Shown here: piece by piece, positions 12,401 to 20,874 of the stretch
Layout of the letters: the number at the start of each line of letters is the position of its first letter
Numbering within the stretch: the first letter of the stretch is position 1
NCBI GenBank assembly: GCA_947650365.1
Contig: OX393549.1
Location: 22,469,572-22,533,571 of the forward strand
Source: Chamaelirium japonicum
Lineage: Eukaryota; Streptophyta; Magnoliopsida; Liliales; Melanthiaceae
Direction: 5' to 3'
Length of the DNA: 64,000 nt
Position numbers and translations under genes: made by a program
The notes under the pieces: generated by a model
Database searches by the model: none
Seen by the model: the letters and a program-made list of their open reading frames with translations, nothing else
What the model was told of the DNA's origin: nothing

Positions 12401-15400
12401 CTTTGCTGCCAGATACTAGGACTAAGTTTGGGCTTTGTCTTCGAATGCTAATGTTCAAGCCTCAGACTTTGCCCTCGCACGCCAATGTAGTATATTTAGA
12501 CTTTTGATTGAATGCTAAGACGTTAGTCTTGGTCCTTGTCATTGAGTGTCAGGGCAATAAACTCAGACTTGTCACCTGCCGAGGCGGGGAAGCCTGCCTT
12601 GGACTTTGTCTTCGACGACCAAGGTTATCTTTTTGGGCCGAGACGATGTCGATGTCTTGGGATTTGGAGGGTGTCGAGGCGACGAAGCCTGCCTCGGACT
12701 ATTTTCGAATGCCAAGGCTGTCTCCTTGGGCTTGTTTGAATGATGAAGGTTAGAATTCGGAGTATTTAGCGTAGCGCCCTTATATCGATTGGACTTAGGC
12801 AAAGCGCTGTTTCAATCGAACCTACGTTGGGGCATGTAGCTTTGTATTGTTGCAGGTTAGTTGGTCGTGTCGCAACACGAACCGATCTAACTGTGGTGAG
12901 GCACGGGTGCATGTGTCCTTACGTAACAACGGGATCGTGTGCAACACCAATGATTCAGAGTCTTAGCGTAGTGCCTTTGTATCGGTCGACTTAGGCGAAA
13001 CGCCGTTTCAGTCGAACCTATGTTGGGGCACGTAGCTTTGTACTGTTGCAGGTTAGTCGGTCGTGTCGCAACGCGAACCGATCTAACTGTGGTGAGGCAC
13101 GGGCGCATGTGTTCTTACGTGACAACGGGAGATTGTGCAACACCAATGATTCGGAGTACTCAGCGTAGTGCCTTTGTATCGGTCGACTTAGGCGAAGAGC
13201 CGTTTCAGTCTAACCTACGTCTCAGTCACGTAGCTTTGTACTGTTGCACTTGATCGGCCTTGGACCATTGGTTGGATGGAATTTGAAATGAAATTTGAAA
13301 AGGCGGCGACCGCTCCGAACTATGTCTTCGAGTGCCAAGGTTATCCCCTTGGACTTTGTTGAATACCGAGGCAACGAGTGCGCCTCGGACTTTGCATCCG
13401 AGTGTCAAAGCTATCTCCTTGGACTTTGTCGGATGCCGAGGCAGCGAGTGCGCCTCGGACTTTTCATTCAAGTGCCAAGGCTATCTCCTTGGACTTTGTC
13501 GATATGTAACACATAGCTTTAACTATCGGCTTTTGAATCTTCGAGCAAACTGCAAAGCTAAAGGATGCTCGAGAGTTGGTTGTCTCCAAGCCCTCGGTCG
13601 TTGTAGTCTTCAGGTGAGCCCTTTCGTTTCGAACATCACCCCCAATATGGGGATTGGAGGAGAGTCAGAATTGAAAGGCTCGGGATATCGATGGGAGGTG
13701 TCGACGATGAATTGTCTAGGAAAAGCGGGAGATGGGTCAGAGTTGAGCCGCTGACTCATCGAGCAAGTCTCGGGTTGAGATTGATGTCGTTGCGTGTTAC
13801 TTCCCTTTGGATGATCCAGATGCTTTGTATTCGCCATTCAGTAGCGGCGAAGGATACAACCAGATCGCTCGCGTCCAATCAGTTGTCTGCTCAACCGAAG
13901 GAGCTGAGAAGTATGACTTTTGGAGATCGGTTATTTGCTCAACCAATTTGACATTGTCGTCGAGCGAACTGAGCTTTTCGAATGAATCCCACAGACGACG
14001 CCAAACTGTGGGGGATGATCTTCGTGTCGACCCGAAGACTCCGCCCAACCAGTCAATCGAGTCAAGTCGAATGTCTGATCGAACGTTTGTCCAGTCTGCA
14101 GGTTCGGAGATCGACGTCTTCTAGTACTAACTTTGAATTAGAAAAGAGAGAAATGACAGATTGACACAAGATATGATTTCGGAGTTCAGCCGAAGCCTAC
14201 GTCTCCGTGCTGTAAGGTGCAACCTGAATTCACTAACACTTTACTCAAAGTGATCTCGACAGGCCGAGTATCACCGATCTCTTCGAAAAGCAGATCGAGG
14301 GGTTAAGGTGTCAGAGCTCTGGGATTTTTCGAAAGTTTGATTCTGCAATCAAAGATTCGATCCATTACACTTGTAGGGTCTGCTATTTATAGAGCTTTGG
14401 AATAGAAACCGGGGTAGAAGGTGGTTTCTACAGCTGTCGTCCGGATCCAGACGGGGGCTGGTGGGTCCCGTTGTCGTCTTCGTGGACCCCCAGGCAGGGC
14501 TGGTGGATCCCACTGTCGTCTCTGTGGATCCCCAGGCAGGGTTGGTGGGTCCCGCTGTTGTCCCTGTGGACCCCCCAGGCAGGGCTGGTGGGTCTGTTGT
14601 CATCCATGTCGACCCCCCAGGTAGGGCTGATGGGTCCCGCTGTCGTCCCTATGGACCCCCCAGGCAGGGCTGGTGGGTCCCGCTATCGTCCATGTGAACC
14701 CCTCAGGCAGGGCTGGTGGGTCCCGCTGTCGTCCCTATGGACCCCCCAGGTTGGACTGGTGGGTCCTGCCGTGGGGCGTTTGGCCAAAATTTGGACCCAC
14801 AGCCGTTACATACCGTTATCGGCCGAGATTTCAAACCTTGTACCTAGGCTATTAATTGTATGCTCACTTTTGTCATCCTAGGGCCTGTTTGCCCAGACTC
14901 ACGTCGACCTGGGGTGTCCTAAGGTGCACCTAAATTATCCCTTTTAAAACACTAATTCAACATACACAAATTATGAGCTGCTACCATTTTTGAATTTTGT
15001 TATTTTAATGTTTTCTTTTTAATTTACCTATTATTCTTATAAATACCTAATAATTCCTAAGTTTTGATGTTTTCTTTTAATTGTTATGCTGTATGTGGCC
15101 TCAACTACTGCATCATTGTCTGTGCAACATTAGACCCTATGTTTGTCTTTGGTTGAATCTATTCATAGATCAAGGTCATCCTCATATTAAAAAAAGTTCA
15201 TCATAGTTGTACTCCACACCATTCAACATTGTTGGGTATGCTCTTTCTTTGTGTCAATAGGCAAAGTAGTGATGCATTTTGACAAGTTTTACAGCATGCA
15301 ATTTTGTTCATTTAGGTCTTGAACCTGTTTACCCTATTTATTCTTAATTATTTGCCTTGATTTTTGTTGAAGCAATGCTTTAGGAAATAATGATGTCTGT

Positions 15401-18400
15401 TCCTTTTTGGTTGAAACAATTGTTCAATCCAAATTGCATAACTAAGATTACTAAAATCCTGGTTGTTAGCTTGATATACAGTGTTAGCCCATTCTCTTAT
15501 AGCTTAAGCAATTGGGTGCAATGGTCACTTGTATCAGAGCTCTGGTTTCTGGGAGGTCATGGGTTCAAGTCTTGTTACATCTCTTTATTTATTCCGGTAT
15601 CTCCCCATTTCTTTAATTCTCCACGTGCGGCAGGAGACCACATGTGAGGGAGGGTGTTAGCCTGATATACATTGTTGGTCTATTCCCTAATAGGTTAAGC
15701 TTTTGGGTACAAGGTCGCTTAACACTGATCATTGAAAGTGGATCTGATTATGTTTGTGTATTTGATTACGCAAAGAACAGTTTACATGTGTTAGGTTCAT
15801 ATTTAGATGCTATTCGTGCAGTTCTTGTGTAGGATGAAAGATAATCGTGTGACACATAGTTTGATGTCTTAGTTGCTGTGGGGGAAAATCTTCGTGCCGA
15901 CCCGAAGACTCCGCCTCACCAGTCAATTGAAGGTTCGAGTCGAAGATCGTTGTTCGATCTATTGATTGATTGAAGTTGCAGTTCCCAATAGACAAGAGAG
16001 ATGCAATCAGAGAGTCGACGCGAGAGATGTGATCTCGGAGTTCAGCCGAAGCCTACGTCTCCGTGCTATAGGGAGCAATCCGAATTCACTAACACTTGTA
16101 TCGAAGTGATCTCGACAGGCCGAGTATCACTGAAACCACTCTGATCTCTTCAAAGACAAGAAGAAGATCGAAGAGAGGAAGAGGAGGGATGGAAACTGAA
16201 ATCCAGAGCTCTGGTTTCTGAAAATCAGATCTCGGAACTGAAAATCGGATTTCGGATCCCTTTTACATTCGAAGGGTTGCTATTTATAGGATTTTCTGGT
16301 GGCAAATGGCGGTTTCTACTGTCGTATCTGGGGATCCTCCAGGTAAAGCTGGTGGGCCCCGCTACTGTCTCCTGGGGGATTCCACAGACACTTGGGCCCA
16401 CTAGGCAGGACCGGTGGGTCCCGCGGTAGTCTTCGTGGGCCCACCAGGCAAGGCCGGTGGGTCCCGCCGTTGTCTTCGAGGGCCCACCAGGCAGGGCCGG
16501 TGGGTCCCACTGTTTGCAGACTTCTTGCCAAAATTTGCACCCACAGTTGCCTTTTTACTTAGAGATCCATGTATTAATTTTCTGATGTCTTGTTTTGCAG
16601 GAAGCACGAACATATGCCGAGGAGAATGCTCTTTTCTTCATGGAAACCTCTGCTAAAACAGCCATCAATGTTAATGACATATTCTACGAGATAGGTATGG
16701 GTAGTTAGCTTTCCTTTTGTTACTGATCAGGTAGGGCGAGTATGTTGGTTGTGGGATTCTATTGGTAATAATAAAATTCCCTTTTAAAGATTTTTCATGT
16801 GCATTTGCCATCAACAAGATATCTAGTAATGGATTAGGTCAATTGACAATTGTGGAGCAAATTGTCTTGGTGATCACTCAATCCCAGTATATAATACAGT
16901 ATGAATCGCTTTGTAACTCTCCTTGAGAAGATTTCTGTCAAGCATGCCTTTTTGGTCTTCTGTTTTCAACTTTGTTATGTATGAAACTGCAATGTTTTAG
17001 AATATTGTTGCACCTCAATATTGTTTTACCATTATGTTAATATAATGATGTGGTTGGTTTGTAATAGACGAGTTAGTTACTTAGTTTCTTATTTTCTGTA
17101 CATTTTTTAAAAGTATACCCAAGTGAATTTGCTAACAGTTTTTAATTGAAGGGAATTCCTAGGAATTCTTTTTAACTTGGTTTCGAGAATAATATGTTGG
17201 AAGAGCATTTTCATAATATTGACTTGGTCTAATATAGGGCACAAGTGCTCTTCAGAAAATAGGATTTAAGTCGAGTTTCTAAATGTTTACTGGTTGTTGT
17301 GGATGCTCTTCATAGGTCTAGTAGCTAAACAATTTTTTCCTCAAGTTCGGGTTTAGCATTACTCATTTGTTAAGCACATCACTAGAGATCCCTATTAATT
17401 GCACTGTAGATTGTGGTGAACCCAGATTGCATACCATTTCCATATGTGTTGTGGTAGCAAGCAGTTGACTTCATTTTAAAACCTCTTCAAATTATCTTGT
17501 AAAGATTTTATAGGCCAATTAATGGGTATCTGTCCTCCCTATTTTGTTTCATTCATGGTTCTGTAGTAGCAATTTACTTCCCTACAAAATTTCAGTAATC
17601 GCTGCAACAACCAACACACCACACACTATAGTAAACATAGAATCTGCTATCCTTATTGTAACTGATCATATATATCCTGCCAAGGACAATCAAATTTAGA
17701 ATTTAATTAGACTGACAAGTTGACTCTGGTGTTAACAATGATGCATGTACCATTTCTAATCATTAGTTCGGCATCAAGCACGAATGCATGAATTAGATGA
17801 TCCTTCATAGAGAGTATTCTTGAAGCCGAAGTAAATGGTGAGTGAACCAAGTGATTATTGTCCTTATAGTCACCAAGTTTGGGTTCGGCAATAATTCAGC
17901 TCATGTAAAGATCGGAAAAAATATGAAAGTTCGGAATAAAAACGGGAAAATATCGGGGAAAAGATCGGGTTCGGGATTTAATCGGTTAGCATGGAATTTG
18001 AATTTTTTTTTCGGAAAGTAGGGAAAAAAATAGAAAACCTCAGGAATACATATAGTTGTTTAATATATTACAAATTTCTTGTAACTTTTTGGGCTATGTT
18101 TAAGTAAATAAGACATTCAAAATTAATAAATATAACATAATAATATTAGACAACAAGCCATCAATAAGAACAACATCCACATCCCAATTAAGATTTATTA
18201 ACAAAACCATATAAATATCTTTGCAATATCATGCCAAAATAAGAATTACAAATACGTTCGAAAGTCATTAATTAAAATTTAATATTTCTATGAATCCTAG
18301 TTACCATTCATCAACTCACTAAAAGCATCAAATTTCAGATTTGCATCATTCTCTACTGTTAAGTTCTCTTCATTTTCTTAAAAGATTCATTGTCACCAAA

Positions 18401-20874
18401 GTCGTTGATTAAATAGCGACTTATTGATAAAGTCGTGGTAAAAGTCGGAGATTCTGGTAACTTGAATAAGTTGTTGTAAAAATCGATAATTTTACGGCGT
18501 ATGTCTAGTTTGAGTTTAAAACGCGACTTTTTCAATAAGTTGGAGTTTTTTGTGACTATGATTGTCCTTAGCTTTGAACTAACTATTTCATCAACGGAAT
18601 TCTATGAACCTATTTAAACTAAGTAGTGTGTGTGGTGTGGTGAGGTATGTTGTAGGTAGCTCATTGATATTAATCTTTGTGTTTATTTGCAAGCTCTTTG
18701 TTTCTAGATTTGTGCTAGGGGGTTAGGTTTATGCCCCGATATAAAAGTTCATAGTTTAGAATTCTGTTACTCGAACAAATTTCCCCCTCAACATTAGGGA
18801 AAAAGTCTCATAGCCTTTTATTTTTATGAGTTTTGACTAACCAACTAAAATGAGTTTTGCTACATACTAGCATAAGATTGTAAAGTTAAGAGAAAAATCA
18901 TAATAGATAAGAAAAATTGGGGAAAAAACATGATGTATATGGAGAAATAACTAACATGAGATATGATGTCAAGTTTGATTATGAATTTACATATTTCTCT
19001 ACCTTAAAACTATCTAGTATACTCAAATTTGATATATTTGGATGTTTTCATGTAGAAAAGGGAAATATGTTGAAATGCATATATTTTATCACATAGATAA
19101 CAAAGCATCTCACGATGTTTGTCCGTCACTTTCATTCAAGATCAATACTAGCTACGACAGGTTATAACTGTTCCACCATTCAATTTTGTTTCAGTAGCTA
19201 ACAAGTCAAGAGACATGACACATGTAGACCCATAATCCATACTTGCAGGATTCTTCTGATTTCTTTTTTGAGTGAAGAAGCCTTTTTCGTAGAGTATTTT
19301 GAATCCTATATTGTAAATCGGAATGGATTTGATGCCTTCGTGGACATGTTGCAAAGATGCCTCCTAGGTGTTGACTGAATGTGGCCCCACGGACACCCCG
19401 ATTAGAGGGTTTACATTGTTTGGATCCTCTTATACCACCATTCTGGCAGCAATAAATGTTGAGAATCTTGAGATAGGGTCGTGTCCTCTTCTTCTGGTTC
19501 TTTCACTTCTAATAACAGTATCTGGATTCTGGAAGCAGCAACGGCTGCAGCGCCTGCTCATGAAAACATAGGAGAGGAGTCTATCTAAAGGGAAGGAGGG
19601 GGAGGAAAGGAGGCGTAAGAAAAGGTAAGGGAAGGGCAAAAGGAAAGGTTTTTTTATATAACAAACACGAATAAGTCTTAATGGTCTGTAGCTGATGTAT
19701 GGTTTTTCTTGATTATAATAAGCCCCATAACTTATTATTATTATTTTGAATATTCCTTTTCTTTGCAATGTTTGAAAGTTTCTAATTATGTGGACTTTTC
19801 TCCATTTTATTTATTTCCTAAATTTTTTATTGTTTTGATGCTTTTCTTCTAAGGCACTGCTTATTATGGTCTATTCTAGTTCAGTCATTAGATTAAGACG
19901 TACATGAAAAGCACAAAACATACTGAGAACACTTGACAGATAGTTATGAGATGGCCTTTCTTAAAGGAATCATGAGTTTATATTTTGATGGATGTATTGG
20001 GTTAGCAAGACACGCTCCTTTTATTTTATAACTTTCATTTTTTGTATGGTTAAATTTTGAGTGATTTATTTCTGATTTTTAACTTCTTCTTTTAACTTTC
20101 TATTAAAAAAAAAAACTTCTTTTAACTATTAATATTTTATTGAATTCTATGTTTAGGATGCGGAGAATCTGATACCTCGTGCCAGTGTCCATTATCCAGG
20201 CAGTATTACTCACTGGAATATCCACTTCTTTAAGCAAAATCAATAATAAAAATTTGGAAGAGCTGGTTATATTTATTGGAAAGGGTAAATCAGCACATCT
20301 AGAGGTTTTGCTAAAGAACATCGTGCTATGCTGCTAGTGCTACATTAATTAATCAGATCCTCTCTATATGAAAGTTTTTACTGTCAAATGTTAATTAACA
20401 ATTGTGCTACCTACACTACCTTTTTTCTCCTGGATAGGGGACAAATGAGTTGACACTTTTCTTAAATTTCATAATTTGCTTCTGCTGGAATTCAACCTTA
20501 TCTTTGTGGTACTCAAAAATAGTTGATCAGGATGGATTACGTTTCTAATCAAAATTGGTTGCAAATAAGTGTCAACTCAATGGATAAATGTGAATACTGA
20601 CTTACATATCACAATATATTACGATGGAGAACTTGAGCGTTGAGAAGTTGTCTCTACTCTAGCATCCTGTGATATCGTTTCTTATGTACTTTTTTTCAGG
20701 CATGTGCTGGCAATCTTTTTAATCTCTCTCTGAAATTTCTGATTTTGTGGCACTTTCCTTCTGGTGCATGCAGCAAGAAGATTGCCTCGTGCTCAACCTG
20801 CTCAGAATCCGGGTGGGATGGTTCTTGCAGATAGACCAGCGGAGCGGTCACAGACTTCAGCGTGCTGTTCTTAA
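399..20874 (+). CDS. RABF2: Rab5-type small GTPase, RABF2 (ARA7/RHA1-like), seven coding exons
   Basis: Joining 399-437, 532-609, 689-856, 993-1041, 1174-1247, 16601-16694 and 20774-20874 gives 603 nt: a 200-residue protein plus TAA. All introns have GT-AG ends and the frame is kept throughout. Visible motifs: P-loop GDMGAGKS (17-24), switch I with ESTIGAAF (40-47), WDTAGQE (64-70), NKAD (123-126), ETSAK (151-155) and a C-terminal CCS for double geranylgeranylation. Ser24, Gln69 and Asn123 fall at the same numbers as the residues used for classic ARA7 mutants, so the length is canonical. Rab5/RABF2 proteins cycle between GDP and GTP on endosomes and prevacuolar compartments and direct vacuolar and endocytic traffic. 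Introns 1-4 are short (79-136 bp); intron 5 is 15,353 bp and intron 6 is 4,079 bp. The coding sequence is intact despite the insertions. The RABF2a versus RABF2b paralogue is not resolved. Confidence 0.95.
532..609 (+). CDS. RABF2: RABF2 exon 2 (P-loop)
   Basis: Encodes residues 14-39, including the phosphate-binding loop GDMGAGKS. Acceptor ATCGCAG|GTC, donor CCAG|GTTCCA. The 78 nt keep the frame exactly. Confidence 0.95.
689..856 (+). CDS. RABF2: RABF2 exon 3 (switch I/II)
   Basis: Encodes residues 40-95, including ESTIGAAF, the magnesium and switch II motif WDTAGQE with catalytic Gln69, and YYRGAAAA, the most conserved part of Rab5 proteins. Acceptor GGTAG|GAG, donor ACG|GTACGA; 168 nt. 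Confidence 0.96.
993..1041 (+). CDS. RABF2: RABF2 exon 4
   Basis: Encodes residues 96-111 plus the first base of Gly112 ([16 protein letters not shown]). Acceptor TTGTTAG|GAG, donor AAG|GTTGGC. Confidence 0.94.
1174..1247 (+). CDS. RABF2: RABF2 exon 5 (NKAD motif)
   Basis: Completes Gly112 and encodes residues 113-136, including AGNKADL, the guanine-specificity motif. The donor GAG|GTAAGA is a strong consensus, as expected for splicing over a 15-kb intron. Confidence 0.95.
1805..2030. repeat. Dispersed repeat rich in CGAAAT/TTTCGG motifs
   Basis: Repeated short motifs such as GAAATGC, TTTCGGTT and CGAAAT end with CTCAAACCATG. The same motifs and a similar AAACCATG end occur at 22070-22490, so this is probably one family of non-coding repeat. 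TIRs and TSD are not clear. Confidence 0.5.
2458..2798. mobile_element. Small TIR element with 9-bp TSD TTATAACCA
   Basis: The left end AGGTTCTAAAAAACG is mirrored by CTTTTTAGAAC near the right end. The 9-mer TTATAACCA occurs immediately left (2449-2457) and again right (2799-2807). The interior is GC-rich with repeated GCCTAGGCG-type motifs. A 9-bp duplication is typical of Mutator-like elements. No coding capacity is visible, so it is non-autonomous. Confidence 0.65.
3195..3199 (+). other. Left target-site duplication GCCGT
   Basis: The five bases directly before the first LTR (TGTGGG begins at 3200) match the five bases at 14802-14806 directly after the last LTR. Five base pairs is the usual duplication size for plant LTR elements. 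Confidence 0.8.
3200..4038 (+). mobile_element. LTR 1 of the palindromic element (forward)
   Basis: Starts TGTGGGTGCAAATTTTGGCC and ends ATCATCCCCCACA, giving the short inverted ends TGTGGG/CCCACA. Contains a U3 minisatellite, a TATA-like TTTATAAATAG near 3654 and a R/U5 region. Directly followed by a PBS-like sequence. 839 bp. Confidence 0.85.
3234..3600. repeat. U3 minisatellite, ~43-44-bp unit, nine copies
   Basis: Tandem units begin GGGACCCACCAGCCCTGCC and continue through GGGGGTCCACAGGGACGACAGC. I count nine, the last one diverged. The same array is in LTR 2 (seven copies, 8768-9060) and in LTR 3 on the other strand (eight copies, 14455-14775). The repeat creates long spurious frames on both strands. 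Confidence 0.88.
4040..4057 (+). promoter_or_regulatory. Primer-binding-site-like sequence after LTR 1
   Basis: TTTGGTGCCGTCTTTGGG starts one base after the LTR. The mirror copy next to LTR 3 (complement of 13988-14005) reads TTTGGCGTCGTCTGTGGG. Plant Ty3/gypsy elements carry related TGGCGCCGTC-type primer sites. The exact tRNA is not assigned. Confidence 0.6.
4540..5290. repeat. Two tandem repeats in the forward internal region
   Basis: 4550-4740 repeats a motif of about 60-75 bp built on AAAGTCCAAGGAGATAGC and CGAGGCGCACTCGCTGCC. 4805-5290 then carries three copies of a ~203-bp unit, each starting near CAACAGTACAAAGCTA. Both are mirrored at about 12780-13500 in the inverted arm. Non-coding. 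Confidence 0.75.
8034..8580. repeat. ~18-bp array based on CCGATCGG, forward arm
   Basis: Dozens of variants of TTTGACCGATCGGACAAA follow one another, interrupted by two copies of a longer segment containing ACACCCGATCGACAGGCAGA. Because CCGATCGG is its own reverse complement, both strands show similar open frames ([10 protein letters not shown]-type). The mirror array is at 9471-10060. Single CGATCG motifs are also very dense from about 6760 to 11230. Confidence 0.85.
8723..8734 (+). other. Polypurine tract before LTR 2
   Basis: GGAGGGGG followed by TAAC lies directly before the TGTGGG of LTR 2 at 8735. This is the expected primer site for plus-strand synthesis and shows that LTR 2 is a genuine 3' LTR of the forward element. 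The inverted arm lacks this stretch. Confidence 0.65.
8735..9470 (+). mobile_element. LTR 2, central, forward, lacking its last nine bases
   Basis: Starts TGTGGGTGCAAATTTTGGCC and follows LTR 1 to CACGAAGATCA. LTR 1 continues with TCCCCCACA, but here the sequence passes straight into the inverted internal array at 9471. Carries seven minisatellite units. Confidence 0.82.
9471..14006 (-). mobile_element. Inverted internal region of the palindromic element
   Basis: Reading the minus strand from 14006 to 9471 follows 4039 to about 8590 with substitutions and small indels. The stretch corresponding to about 8600-8734 (end of internal region and PPT) is absent. Mirror partners include 5662-5889 with 12171-12398 and 7833-8030 with 10021-10218. 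No coding region is recognised. Confidence 0.85.
14007..14801 (-). mobile_element. LTR 3 of the palindromic element (inverted)
   Basis: On the plus strand it reads TGTGGGGGATGATC through TTGGACCCACA, the reverse complement of LTR 1, with an eight-unit minisatellite. Its outer end is a U3 end. The PBS-like sequence lies at 13988-14005 on the minus strand. Confidence 0.85.
14802..14806 (+). other. Right target-site duplication GCCGT
   Basis: Identical to 3195-3199. After it the sequence (TACATACCGTTATCGGCCGAG) returns to the GGTA/CGG-rich interior of the small TIR element that was the target. Confidence 0.8.
15464..15724 (+). mobile_element. TRIM element (SMART-like), 70-bp LTRs
   Basis: Two similar ~70-bp terminal repeats start TGTTAGCTTGATATACA (15464) and TGTTAGCCTGATATACA (15655); the second ends CGCTTAACA. 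After the first comes GTATCAGAGC, the core of the initiator-Met tRNA primer site. Before the second comes the purine-rich GTGAGGGAGGG. The flanks CTGGT (15459-15463) and CTGAT (15725-15729) match at 4 of 5 positions. The first LTR has lost its last few bases. The interior includes a GGTTCAAGTC box resembling a tRNA T-arm. No coding capacity. Confidence 0.72.
15877..16545 (-). mobile_element. Solo LTR related to the palindromic element, TSD GTTGC
   Basis: Reads TGTGGGGGAAAATC through AAATTTGCACCCACA, so it is an inverted LTR of the same broad family, but with its own shorter minisatellite variant (GGGCCCACCAGGCAGGGCC type, 16400-16510). GTTGC at 15872-15876 and 16546-16550 is a perfect 5-bp duplication. 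No internal region remains, as expected after LTR-LTR recombination. Confidence 0.85.
16601..16694 (+). CDS. RABF2: RABF2 exon 6 (ETSAK motif)
   Basis: Encodes residues 137-167 plus the first base of Ala168, starting [19 protein letters not shown]. Acceptor TTTTGCAG only 50 bp after the solo LTR duplication; donor ATAG|GTATGG. Confidence 0.95.
16695..20773 (+). other. RABF2 intron 6 (4.1 kb)
   Basis: AT-rich sequence between donor GTATGG and acceptor GTGCATGCAG. I recognise no gene; weak repeat character is seen at 17880-18050 (repeated ATCGGG motifs) and A/T runs at 20101-20115. The open frames at 19148-19768 have no recognisable domain. Confidence 0.85.
20774..20874 (+). CDS. RABF2: RABF2 exon 7 (C-terminal prenylation signal)
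   Basis: Completes Ala168 and encodes residues 169-200, starting [20 protein letters not shown] and ending SACCS, then TAA (20872-20874). The hypervariable tail and paired cysteines target Rab5 proteins to endosomal membranes through Rab geranylgeranyl transferase. The stop is followed at once by G|GTATTA, which looks like a splice donor, so the 3' UTR may be spliced. Confidence 0.94.

Larger units (their letters stand above)
3200..14801. mobile_element. Palindromic non-coding LTR retrotransposon with three LTRs
   Basis: Order: forward LTR (3200-4038), forward internal region (4039-8734), forward LTR (8735-9470, end missing), inverted internal region (9471-14006), inverted LTR (14007-14801). 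Positions in the two arms pair with a near-constant sum of about 18,000-18,060, so they form inverted repeats more than 5 kb long. Both outer ends are U3 termini (TGTGGGT reading inward) and are flanked by GCCGT. No gag, protease, RT, RNase H or integrase motif is visible in either arm, so this is a large non-autonomous derivative (LARD-like). The PBS-like sequence next to the LTR suggests Ty3/gypsy ancestry. Many open frames here are mirror-image pairs from repeats, not genes. Confidence 0.85.
2928..14840. mobile_element. Small TIR element split by the palindromic LTR element
   Basis: The left end CAAGGTTCAAAATCACGG (2928) is matched in inverse by CCGAGATTTCAAACCTTG ending at 14840. The left part (2928-3194) and the short right part (14807-14840) are both rich in CGGTACCGG/CCGATAC motifs, so together they form a ~300-bp element interrupted by the LTR element. 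Flanks CACCCAGG and TACCTAGG match at 6 of 8 positions and may be a decayed TSD. Related CGGTA/CCGATAC sequence lies at 21720-21915. Confidence 0.6.
1248..16600 (+). other. RABF2 intron 5 (15.35 kb) carrying nested mobile elements
   Basis: The exon 5 donor GTAAGA and the acceptor TTTTGCAG before exon 6 bound an intron about 100 times longer than introns 1-4. Most of it is explained by insertions: two small TIR elements, an 11.6-kb palindromic LTR element, a TRIM and a solo LTR. The remaining 1248-1800 and 14841-15463 is AT-rich sequence in which I see no gene. Confidence 0.93.

Noticed and set aside
3200-14801. Ordinary CRISPR array or satellite for the repeated spacers
   Set aside because: Plant nuclear DNA; repeats are tandem units within LTRs without CRISPR-type spacer organisation.
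3200-14801. Two ordinary nested retrotransposons in opposite orientation
   Set aside because: The outer duplication flanks two U3 ends and the inverted element has no second LTR, which a nested insertion should have left.
15550-15570. tRNA gene suggested by GGTTCAAGTC
   Set aside because: No cloverleaf or A box found; the box belongs to the TRIM interior.
19148-19768. Overlapping frames in Rab intron 6
   Set aside because: No domain, no splice support and AT-rich context; I found nothing that supports a gene.
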